DNA of 6,235 nt from Desulfitobacterium sp. (GTDB taxonomy: Bacteria > Bacillota > Desulfitobacteriia > Desulfitobacteriales > Desulfitobacteriaceae), in assembly GCA_012799495.1 (NCBI GenBank), contig JAAZLD010000203.1, forward strand, positions 1-6,235. The letters run 5' to 3'. Positions 1 to 5,653 of the stretch are shown piece by piece. The first letter of the stretch is position 1. Each line of letters starts with the position of its first letter. The position numbers and the translations under genes were made by a program. The notes beneath the pieces were generated by a model. It made no database searches, was not told the origin of the DNA, and saw only the letters and a program-made list of their open reading frames with translations.

Positions 1-694
1 AGGCTTTTTTAACTTCTTCATTACCGGAAAGCTCCTCACTAGAAGCTTCCATAACTATTCTTCCATTTTCTAATACGTAACCCCTATGGGATACCTGCAA
101 AGCTATATGAGCATTTTGCTCAGCCAAAAGAACCGTAGTACCGGATTCATTGATGACTTTTACTGCATCAAAAACCTGTTGCACTACAATAGGAGCTAAG
201 CCGATTGATGGTTCATCTAATAAAAGCAGTTCTGGACTAGACATTAAAGCCCGGCCAATAGCCACCATTTGTTGCTGACCACCACTTAAGGAGCCAGCCA
301 TGTCATGCTCTTTATCCTTGAGAATAGGAAATAAATTATAAACTAGATCTAAATTCTTCTTCATAAGATCTTTATTACGCCTTTGAGTAAAAGCTCCTAA
401 CATGAGATTTTGTAAAACAGGCATGTTGGGAAAAAGTGCTCTTCCTTCAAGGCACTGAGAAACTCCTAGTCTAACAATATTGCAAGCTCGTATAGAGGCA
501 ATATTTTTTCCCTTGAACTCAATAGTTCCACTGACTGGTCTTTGGAGCCCACTTATAGTGCGAAAGAGGGTTGATTTTCCCGAGCCGTTTGCTCCTAGTA
601 AGACGACAAATTCTCCAGGGTTAACTTCAATATTGATATCTTCCAAAGCAAGATAACTACCATAAGCTACATTAAGTCCCGATATTTTAAGCAT
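1..694 (-). CDS. livF: LivF-type branched-chain amino acid ABC transporter ATP-binding protein (3' end cut by window)
   Basis: This is the second ATPase of the Liv importer; it hydrolyses ATP on the cytoplasmic face to drive uptake through LivH/LivM. It was read from ATG at 694; 231 codons are present and the reading frame is still open at base 1. The visible end (NEEVKKA followed by a codon starting with T) resembles the usual family ending KKAYLG, so probably only a few residues are missing. Walker A is GANGSGKST at residues 34-42, the ABC signature LSGGQ is at 136-140, and Walker B LLLLDEP is at 156-162 with catalytic Glu161. The segment after Walker B reads AEQNA, the LivF-type version in which the usual H-loop His is Gln. 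The Q-loop region reads CLEGRALFP where the family usually has VPEGR. The start overlaps the livG stop by 8 bp (ATGCTTAA), and its Shine-Dalgarno site is a run of seven G inside livG. The LivF assignment over LivG rests on the EQNA and EGR signatures and on the gene order. Confidence 0.95.
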   Translation of the reverse strand, partial: MLKISGLNVAYGSYLALEDINIEVNPGEFVVLLGANGSGKSTLFRTISGLQRPVSGTIEFKGKNIASIRACNIVRLGVSQCLEGRALFPNMPVLQNLMLGAFTQRRNKDLMKKNLDLVYNLFPILKDKEHDMAGSLSGGQQQMVAIGRALMSSPELLLLDEPSIGLAPIVVQQVFDAVKVINESGTTVLLAEQNAHIALQVSHRGYVLENGRIVMEASSEELSGNEEVKKA

Positions 695-1451
695 GTTCAA
701 CCCCCCCTAGGTAAGCTTCAATTACCCGCTCATTCTCACTTACTTCTTTTGGGGTTCCTTCGGCAATCTTAGTACCATAGTTCAGAACCATAATTTTTTC
801 CGCCAAGTTCATAACCATCTTCATTTTGTGTTCAATGAGACAGACCGTAATTCCCGATTGTTGGATTTTCTTAATGAGATTTGCTAAATTTGTAGTCTCT
901 CCATGATTGATCCCAGCAGCTGGCTCATCTAGTAAAAGTAACCTAGGTTCTGTCACTAAGGCTAAACCTATCGCTAAACGCTTAGCAGCCTCTTGAGAAA
1001 TATTAGCCACAGGATAATTCTTAAACTCTAATAAGCCAATAAAATCAAGTATTTCTTCCGCCTTTTCCCGGCACATATTTTCTTCCCTGCGAGAACGGGG
1101 ACTATAGAATATAGCATCAAAGAATCCCATTTTAGTTTTAGAACGATACCCGATAATTAAATTATCTAAGACAGTACTATCTGTAAAAAGATGTGTAGTC
1201 TGAAAAGTTCTCCCGATTCCTAAGCGGGCAAAGTTATGAGTTTCTAAATTAGTAATTTCCTTGCCCATAAACTTGATAGTTCCAGAGCTAGGTCGATAAA
1301 AACCACTGATTACGTTAAAAAATGTCGACTTCCCTGCTCCGTTAGGTCCTATAATGGCTACTAATTCACCTTCATTGATTTCAAAGTCCACCTTGTTAAG
1401 GGCGGTGAGTCCACCGAAATTTTTGGTCAAATGTTCAGTTTTTAGTAACAT
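687..1451 (-). CDS. livG: LivG-type branched-chain amino acid ABC transporter ATP-binding protein with divergent signature motif
   Basis: This is a 254-residue cytoplasmic ATPase that pairs with LivF to power the Liv importer. Walker A GPNGAGKST is at residues 35-43, the Q-loop Gln84 sits in RTFQTTHLF, Walker B LLLLDEP is at 171-177 (Asp175, Glu176), and the H-loop His208 sits in LIEHKM. The RTFQ and IEH contexts and the ending EAYLGG are typical of LivG. The ABC signature is odd: where LivG normally reads L-S/P-Y-G-Q-Q-R-R-L, this protein reads ISQEAAKRL (151-159), so both the Gly and the Gln of LSxGQ are missing. The frame around this motif is continuous, so it is not a frameshift. The start ATG at 1451 has AAAGGAG at 1464-1458, six bases upstream, encoded within the end of livM. 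The gene overlaps livM by 17 bp and livF by 8 bp. The LivG identity is secure; the consequence of the altered motif is unknown. Confidence 0.96.
   Translation of the reverse strand: MLLKTEHLTKNFGGLTALNKVDFEINEGELVAIIGPNGAGKSTFFNVISGFYRPSSGTIKFMGKEITNLETHNFARLGIGRTFQTTHLFTDSTVLDNLIIGYRSKTKMGFFDAIFYSPRSRREENMCREKAEEILDFIGLLEFKNYPVANISQEAAKRLAIGLALVTEPRLLLLDEPAAGINHGETTNLANLIKKIQQSGITVCLIEHKMKMVMNLAEKIMVLNYGTKIAEGTPKEVSENERVIEAYLGGVEHA
701..708 (-). promoter_or_regulatory. livF ribosome binding site, a G7 run inside livG
   Basis: On the minus strand the sequence AGGGGGGG lies 6 nt before the livF ATG at 694. The same bases encode part of the LivG ending LGGV. Translation of livF is therefore probably coupled to ribosomes finishing livG. 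The uninterrupted G7 is an unusually long homopolymer for a Shine-Dalgarno site. Confidence 0.7.
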
Positions 1452-2502
1452 GGCTCTCTCCTTTCGATGGTACTCCTAGTTTTCCTTTGCTACTTCCTGC
1501 CCCCGGTCCAGAAGGATAATTTCCTGCCTTTCTCCGATTATAAAAATCAGTAACTTTAACCTTCAACTTCCGCGCTTCTCCTACTGCACCACCAGGGAAG
1601 AAGCGAACGATAAGGATCAACATCAGTCCAAAGATAACCATCCTATATTCCTGAGCAAATTGGAGACTTTCGGTAATAACGGAAGCAATTAATGTCCCTA
1701 CTAAAGGCCCTGCTACCGTAGCTTGACCACCGATAAGCAGAAAGAGTAAAAATTCAAAGGTTAAATGATGAGTACTTATTTCTGGTCCTAAAAAACGAAT
1801 ATAGCTAGCATAAAGAGCCCCAGCAATTCCAGTAAAGAAAGCTGCAATAGCAAAACCTAATAATTTGTTATACATTACGTTAATTCCTAAGGTCGATGCT
1901 AAATCTTCACTATTGCGGATGGATCTAAAGGTCCGCCCCAATAGTGAGGATGAAATCCGATTCATTACATAAATAGTGATTAACAAAAAGACAAAGACCA
2001 AATAATACTGAGATTCCAAAGTTTTAAATTCTAGAGGTCCGATAGGATTAGGTAATGGTATCCCGATTAAGCCCCGGACTCCGCCAGTTAAACTATCCCA
2101 CTTTTCAATAACTAAGTTAATAATGACCCCGATACATAAGGTCAAGATAACAAAATAATGACCTTTAGTTCGAAAAGAAATTAACCCTACTAAAACAGCT
2201 AAAATTGTCGTAATTATGGCAGCTAGAGGTAGTGCTAACCAGAAATTCAAGTCCAACTTAAGCATCAATAAACCTGAGGTGTAGGCACCTAAGCCGAAAA
2301 AACCCGCTTGAGCTAAAGATAATTGTCCCAAATAGCCTACGATCAAATTCAAACCGTAGACAGCGATAGCATAAATAAAACCTAAAGTAGCTACCGTCAA
2401 ATAATAACGATTAGGAGAAACAATGGGGAAAATAATCCCAATTATCAAAAGGAGCCCATAACCGATAAATTTAAATTTATGTTCCTTTAAAAAGCTAAGC
2501 AT
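1435..2502 (-). CDS. livM: LivM-type branched-chain amino acid ABC transporter permease
   Basis: This is a 355-residue inner-membrane permease that forms the translocation channel with LivH. There are about eight or nine hydrophobic segments, roughly at residues 11-29, 35-57, 66-81, 89-110, 115-132, 165-181, 214-233, 247-275 and 285-300. Family motifs are GYLGQLSLAQAGFFGLGAYT (56-75), TGGVRGLIGIP (139-149) and the cytoplasmic coupling segment LLGRTFRSIRNSEDLASTLG (187-206), followed by AFFTGIAGALYASY. The start ATG at 2502 follows the livH TAA directly with no spacer. A GGGGGG Shine-Dalgarno run (2516-2511) lies 8 nt upstream, inside livH. After the last membrane segment there is a basic and then Gly/Ser/Pro-rich tail of about 45 residues (310-355), longer than the short tail usual in this family. 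The end of that tail encodes the livG ribosome binding site and overlaps the livG start by 17 bp. Confidence 0.95.
   Translation of the reverse strand: MLSFLKEHKFKFIGYGLLLIIGIIFPIVSPNRYYLTVATLGFIYAIAVYGLNLIVGYLGQLSLAQAGFFGLGAYTSGLLMLKLDLNFWLALPLAAIITTILAVLVGLISFRTKGHYFVILTLCIGVIINLVIEKWDSLTGGVRGLIGIPLPNPIGPLEFKTLESQYYLVFVFLLITIYVMNRISSSLLGRTFRSIRNSEDLASTLGINVMYNKLLGFAIAAFFTGIAGALYASYIRFLGPEISTHHLTFEFLLFLLIGGQATVAGPLVGTLIASVITESLQFAQEYRMVIFGLMLILIVRFFPGGAVGEARKLKVKVTDFYNRRKAGNYPSGPGAGSSKGKLGVPSKGESHVTKN
1458..1464 (-). promoter_or_regulatory. livG ribosome binding site inside the livM end
   Basis: AAAGGAG lies 6 nt before the livG ATG at 1451 and is read in livM as Lys-Gly-Glu. It is the best match in the window to the classic Shine-Dalgarno sequence. 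Confidence 0.75.
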
Positions 2503-3366
2503 TTATCTTACCCCCCTTGCAAATAAACCAGAGGGTCGAATGGAAAGGATCAATACCAAAATAGCAAAGGCTACAATATCTTTATAGCTGCTGGAAATAT
2601 AGGTCGCCCCCATAGTCTCTGCCATTCCTAAAATAAATGCTCCGATTACCGCTCCTGGAATACTCCCCATTCCACCGATCACAATGATGACAAATGCCTT
2701 CATGATAATGATATTTCCCATACCTGGGTAAACCAAAAAGATAGGACCAGATAAGGATGCAGCTGCTGCAGCTAAAAGAGAGGCTACAGCAAAGGTCAAC
2801 ATGGCTACCCGATTTACATCGATCCCTACTAAGCTAGCCCCATCCCTATTTTGAGCCATAGCTTCAATGGTGGAACCGATTAGTGTTTTTTTAATAAAGA
2901 CATAAAGGGCTGCCATCAAAACAAATGCACCTATAATAATGATTAACTTTTGCTCAGTTGTCCGGATTCCCGCAATTTGAACCACATTGTCATAGACAGA
3001 AGGGATATTGCGATAATCTGAACCCCATAAAACCCTAGCCAATGCTTCTAAAAACAACATCGCTCCTACAGCAGCTATAAATTTATTAGTTGCTGGTGTA
3101 TGACGCATGGGATGAAAAACTAACCGTTCCAACAAAACACCCAAAATGGCTAAGACTATTCCGGCAATTATGGCTGAAAGCCAGTAATTAAGCCCATAAA
3201 GAGTCATCATGAAAAATGTTACATAGGCTCCTATCATATAAAAATGGCCATGGGCAAAATTAGGAACCTCCATAATCCCGTAAATAAGAGTCAAACCTAA
3301 AGCTACCAAACAATAAATACACCCTAAGGTCAATCCATTAACAATCTGTTGCAGAAACAGATCCAT
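2503..3366 (-). CDS. livH: LivH-type branched-chain amino acid ABC transporter permease
   Basis: This is the partner permease of LivM, 287 residues from the preferred start. Motifs typical of LivH are GLTLGCIYCLVALGLTLIYG (11-30), NFAHGHFYMIGAY (36-48), the coupling segment TLIGSTIEAMAQNRDGASLV (161-180) and GGMGSIPGAVIGAFILG (231-247). Hydrophobic segments fall near residues 8-30, 42-58, 62-79, 98-114, 141-158, 188-206, 222-247 and 262-276. I place the start at ATG 3366 because AAAGGGG (3380-3374) sits 7 nt upstream and the protein then begins MDLFLQQIVNGL, as LivH proteins normally do. An in-frame TTG at 3399 would add 11 residues but lies inside the MCP gene with a poorer upstream site. 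The gene starts 13 bp after the MCP stop, and its stop TAA is immediately followed by the livM ATG, so it belongs to the same transcript as its neighbours. Confidence 0.95.
   Translation of the reverse strand: MDLFLQQIVNGLTLGCIYCLVALGLTLIYGIMEVPNFAHGHFYMIGAYVTFFMMTLYGLNYWLSAIIAGIVLAILGVLLERLVFHPMRHTPATNKFIAAVGAMLFLEALARVLWGSDYRNIPSVYDNVVQIAGIRTTEQKLIIIIGAFVLMAALYVFIKKTLIGSTIEAMAQNRDGASLVGIDVNRVAMLTFAVASLLAAAAASLSGPIFLVYPGMGNIIIMKAFVIIVIGGMGSIPGAVIGAFILGMAETMGATYISSSYKDIVAFAILVLILSIRPSGLFARGVR
2511..2516 (-). promoter_or_regulatory. livM ribosome binding site (G6) inside the livH end
   Basis: A GGGGGG run lies 8 nt before the livM ATG at 2502, within the last codons of livH (ARGVR). The livH stop TAA abuts the livM ATG, an arrangement expected to couple translation of the two permeases. 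Confidence 0.65.
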
Positions 3367-3373
3367 GGAGCCA

Positions 3374-3380
3374 CCCCTTT
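3374..3380 (-). promoter_or_regulatory. livH ribosome binding site that decides the start
   Basis: AAAGGGG lies 7 nt before ATG 3366, and its first A is the final base of the MCP stop codon TGA. This placement favours ATG 3366 over the in-frame TTG at 3399 and suggests that ribosomes terminating on the MCP gene reinitiate at livH. Confidence 0.75.
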
Positions 3381-5059
3381 CATACTCTAAACTTTGCAAC
3401 TCCCTCTGCTAAACTTTCCGCATGCTCATATAAATCGGCCACCAGATGATTTATTTGCTCTAATTCTGTTGAAGTATCGGTAGCAATCTCGGCCACCTGC
3501 TGGGAACTCATTGCTCCTTGGCCAATAGTAAAGTTAATATTTTCAATTGCCTTTGCCACGGAATCTGTGATTTCACCTAGTTGATTCCCAATGGCCGTAA
3601 ACTCCTCCGTCAAAGAAAGAAAGGTCATGGCATCCTTTTCATATTGGCTACCGGTAGCCGCTAGTTTGTCATAATCCGGCCTTACTACCCCATCAATAAA
3701 GGAAAGAACATCATAGGCACTTGACGCTAAGTTTTCATGGGCTTTAACTACTGACCCTACGAGAGCAGAAATATCCTGGGCAGTCTGTGCTGACTGGACT
3801 GACAATTTTCTTACTTCCTCTGCGACTACAGCAAAGCCAGTTCCATTTTCTCCTGCCCGTGCAGCTTCGATAGCTGCGTTAAGGGCTAAGAGGTTAGTTT
3901 GTTGAGCAATATCTGAAATACTCTCTGTTAATTCCGCTATTTTTTTAACTACTGATGATTCTTCTATGGCTTCCCTTAAAAGTTGTTCTTTGCCATCATA
4001 AACATCATTGGCCTTTTGCAAAGCATTGTGGGCTTCCATCTTGAGCTGCTCTGCCCGCTCCTCAATCCTCTGAGCCTCCAATCTTCCTTGACCGGTGATT
4101 TCCTGCATCATTTGGGCAGTTTTACTAAGCTCTGAACTTGAAGTTGCAATATCTTCTGATGCTGATGCAATCTCATGAAGGCCACTAGAAACTTCCTCTG
4201 TGGAAGCAGCGATTTCCTCCGAACCTGTAGCAATCCTAGCCAAAGCTTCTTTCGATGAGGCCGCTTGTTGACTTAGCTCCTGGCTTACATCTATTGCCAA
4301 AGTCAACATCTCTCTCAGACTGGAAGCAGCTACACCTAGTTCCATCACCAAACTTCCTATCTCGTCTTTACTCCCTTTCACCTCAATAGCCAAATTTCCA
4401 CTTGCTAAAGCCTGAGCCACTTCCATCCCTTTAATAATTGAGCGTTTAGTACTTCTTGTTATAAGAATTACCAATAAAATCCCTACACCTAACGAAACTC
4501 CGAAAATCCAGATATTTATTTGCCCCATATTTTGAGCAAGGGATAAAGTATTCCTTACCTCTTCTTCCATCTGAGAATTCTCAAAAGCTATATACTCATC
4601 CAAGGTTTTCATTAACCCTTGATAATCCGGTCCTGCTACTTGTGTCATATAGTTAACAGCCGAAGGAAGACCATGGGTCTCATACATATTAAAAACGTAC
4701 TCAGTATGATAATAAAAAGTATCCACTGCACCCTGTACTTCCTCAAAAAGTTCTGCCGCTTCCCCATCTACCTTTTCATTAATTAGTTGGATCCTTTCAT
4801 TGATTTGAGCTGTCGCCTCTTCGTACTGAGTAAGATATTGCTCTGAATCAGTAGCTAAATATCCCTGAACTGCGGCAATTTGCCGAGAAACTTGGGCACC
4901 TAACTCTTGGGCTGCACTCTGCATAGGTAACTGATATTGACTAAAGTTATCTATGACCCGGGTCAAGCCTGAGCTTAAGATTAGGGTTGTCCCTATAAGA
5001 GTGCCCATCAATAAAAGGATGATGATGTATCCCAAGGAGATCTTGGTCCTCAGTTTCAT
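3380..5059 (-). CDS. Methyl-accepting chemotaxis protein (4-helix-bundle sensor, HAMP, 44H-type signalling domain)
   Basis: This is a 559-residue transmembrane chemoreceptor that controls the CheA kinase through CheW. TM1 is at about residues 9-30. The extracellular sensor at about 31-180 is alpha-helical, with a QGYLATDSEQYLTQYEEA stretch (65-82) like 4HB_MCP/CHASE3 sensors. TM2 is at about 181-201. HAMP is at about 202-252, with ALASGNL and the DEIG at 232-235. The signalling hairpin (about 253-559) carries the highly conserved tip IAQQTNLLALNAAIEAARAG (384-403), then Glu404 and FAVVAEEVRKLS. About 150 residues flank each side of the tip, which fits the 44H class. Two segments fit the methylation consensus: ATGSEEIAAS (277-286) and AASTEEVSSG (284-293). 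There is no C-terminal NWETF-like tether. One tip deviation is GTGF where GRGF is usual. ATG 5059 is preceded in frame by TAA two codons upstream, so the start cannot lie further out. The gene sits 13 bp before livH; its ligand is unknown, but the context suggests the importer's substrate. Confidence 0.95.
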   Translation of the reverse strand: MKLRTKISLGYIIILLLMGTLIGTTLILSSGLTRVIDNFSQYQLPMQSAAQELGAQVSRQIAAVQGYLATDSEQYLTQYEEATAQINERIQLINEKVDGEAAELFEEVQGAVDTFYYHTEYVFNMYETHGLPSAVNYMTQVAGPDYQGLMKTLDEYIAFENSQMEEEVRNTLSLAQNMGQINIWIFGVSLGVGILLVILITRSTKRSIIKGMEVAQALASGNLAIEVKGSKDEIGSLVMELGVAASSLREMLTLAIDVSQELSQQAASSKEALARIATGSEEIAASTEEVSSGLHEIASASEDIATSSSELSKTAQMMQEITGQGRLEAQRIEERAEQLKMEAHNALQKANDVYDGKEQLLREAIEESSVVKKIAELTESISDIAQQTNLLALNAAIEAARAGENGTGFAVVAEEVRKLSVQSAQTAQDISALVGSVVKAHENLASSAYDVLSFIDGVVRPDYDKLAATGSQYEKDAMTFLSLTEEFTAIGNQLGEITDSVAKAIENINFTIGQGAMSSQQVAEIATDTSTELEQINHLVADLYEHAESLAEGVAKFRV

Positions 5060-5070
5060 CTTTTATGAGT

Positions 5071-5077
5071 CCCCTTT
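5071..5077 (-). promoter_or_regulatory. MCP gene ribosome binding site with long spacer
   Basis: AAAGGGG lies 11 nt before ATG 5059, a longer spacing than at the other genes here (4-8 nt). This could lower translation of the receptor relative to the transporter subunits. That effect is inference. Confidence 0.5.
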
Positions 5078-5097
5078 CACTACTACCCTCACTACTA
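5077..5097 (-). repeat. Short direct repeat upstream of the MCP gene
   Basis: On the minus strand TAGTAGTGA occurs twice with a 12-base period (5097-5089 and 5085-5077). The copies are followed by GGG and by AAGGGG respectively. The second copy runs into the MCP ribosome binding site, so the repeat may simply be a small duplication of the leader. No function can be assigned. Confidence 0.35.
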
Positions 5098-5147
5098 AGT
5101 TCATTCAAAACCCCACCTGCTCTCCCTTGGACCCTTTTCCTAGTCTT

Positions 5148-5552
5148 TTAAAAAAGTTTCACCGAGGCCCTTCCACTAAGTATCCTTGTATCCTTCTCCT
5201 TAATAGCGATTAGTTCACATTCAAGGTTTTTATCCTCTTGACTTATAATTGAACCAGTAAAGCGGATTAGCTCACCAGGACGAACCATCCCTTCAAAACG
5301 CACTTTTAGATAAACGACTTCTCCCTTTCCTCCTAACCAATCAGTAAGCATGGCAGTTAGCTGGGCCATAGTAAGCATTCCATGGGCGATTACTCCACCT
5401 AACCCAGCCTGTTTAGCATATTCTTCATCTAAATGAATGGGATTAAAATCTCCGGAAGCCTCAGCATATTTGCGTATTTGTAAGATCGTGGGCACCCATT
5501 CCCGAACAGGCAATTGATTCTTTACAAGCATATAGTCTGTCATAACTCCCAT
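5148..5552 (-). CDS. MaoC-family (R)-specific enoyl-CoA hydratase / 3-hydroxyacyl dehydratase, single hotdog domain
   Basis: This is a 134-residue cytoplasmic protein with the hydratase-2 motif YAEASGDFNPIHLDEEYA (29-46) followed by GVIAHGMLTMA (53-63). Asp35 and His40 have the five-residue spacing of the catalytic Asp/His pair of PhaJ-type hydratases. The family adds water to trans-2-enoyl-CoA to give (R)-3-hydroxyacyl-CoA, or catalyses the reverse. The length fits one hotdog fold that works as a dimer, either as a PhaJ-like homodimer or as the HadB-like half of a heterodimer. No partner subunit is visible in the window. ATG 5552 is preferred because AAGGGGAG (5564-5557) lies 4 nt upstream. 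An in-frame TTG at 5570 would add six residues but overlaps this site, and ATG 5543 is a weaker alternative. The gene lies between the livK terminator and the MCP gene, 88 bp before the latter. Its substrate is unknown; linkage to the importer suggests an acyl-CoA made from the imported compound, which is inference. Confidence 0.9.
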   Translation of the reverse strand: MGVMTDYMLVKNQLPVREWVPTILQIRKYAEASGDFNPIHLDEEYAKQAGLGGVIAHGMLTMAQLTAMLTDWLGGKGEVVYLKVRFEGMVRPGELIRFTGSIISQEDKNLECELIAIKEKDTRILSGRASVKLF

Positions 5553-5556
5553 CTCA

Positions 5557-5564
5557 CTCCCCTT
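5557..5564 (-). promoter_or_regulatory. MaoC-family gene ribosome binding site that decides the start
   Basis: AAGGGGAG lies 4 nt before ATG 5552. It overlaps the codons just after the in-frame TTG at 5570, which argues against that TTG being the start. Confidence 0.65.
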
Positions 5565-5579
5565 TTGCAACTGGGATTT

Positions 5580-5636
5580 AAAAAGGTGTTATAAGGACTG
5601 TCACGAAATCAAGGCTTCGGACAGCCCTTAACACCT
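5580..5636 (-). terminator. Intrinsic terminator after the binding-protein gene
   Basis: On the minus strand AGGTGTT-AAGG-CTGTC (from 5636) pairs with GACAG-CCTT-AACACCT (ending 5584), with one mismatch and a small bulge. The stem is followed by a run of T (5584-5580). The inner loop can extend the stem through CGAA/TTCG, leaving a small apical loop. It begins 17 bases after the livK stop and faces away from it, so it should end most livK transcripts and let only a fraction read through into the hydratase, MCP and livHMGF. It is unidirectional: no T-run follows on the plus strand. Confidence 0.85.
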
Positions 5637-5653
5637 AGATTTCTAGTTATCTA

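Noticed and set aside
687..1451. LivG as a broken or frameshifted gene because of its altered signature
   Set aside because: The reading frame is intact, the length is normal, and all other ATPase motifs and the C-terminus are present.
3367..3399. Longer LivH start at TTG 3399
   Set aside because: It would add 11 residues not typical of LivH and overlap the MCP end. ATG 3366 has a strong, well-spaced ribosome binding site and gives the usual N-terminus.
5060..5147. Promoter for the MCP gene (TTGAAT, 17 bases, TAGTAG on the minus strand)
   Set aside because: The -10 candidate matches only three of six consensus bases, and no flagellar sigma-28-type sequence is visible. Readthrough from the hydratase gene is simpler.
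4953..5213. Plus-strand open frame of 86 codons
   Set aside because: It lies antisense across the MCP start, the gap and the hydratase end. It has no recognisable domain and no good ribosome binding site, and its composition looks like a reverse-strand shadow.
5588..5615. Promoter inside the terminator hairpin (TATAAC on the minus strand)
   Set aside because: TATAAC is a good -10, but the nearest -35-like TTGATT is only 13 bases away and the position at 17 bases is a poor match. It is kept only as a possibility to test by 5' end mapping.
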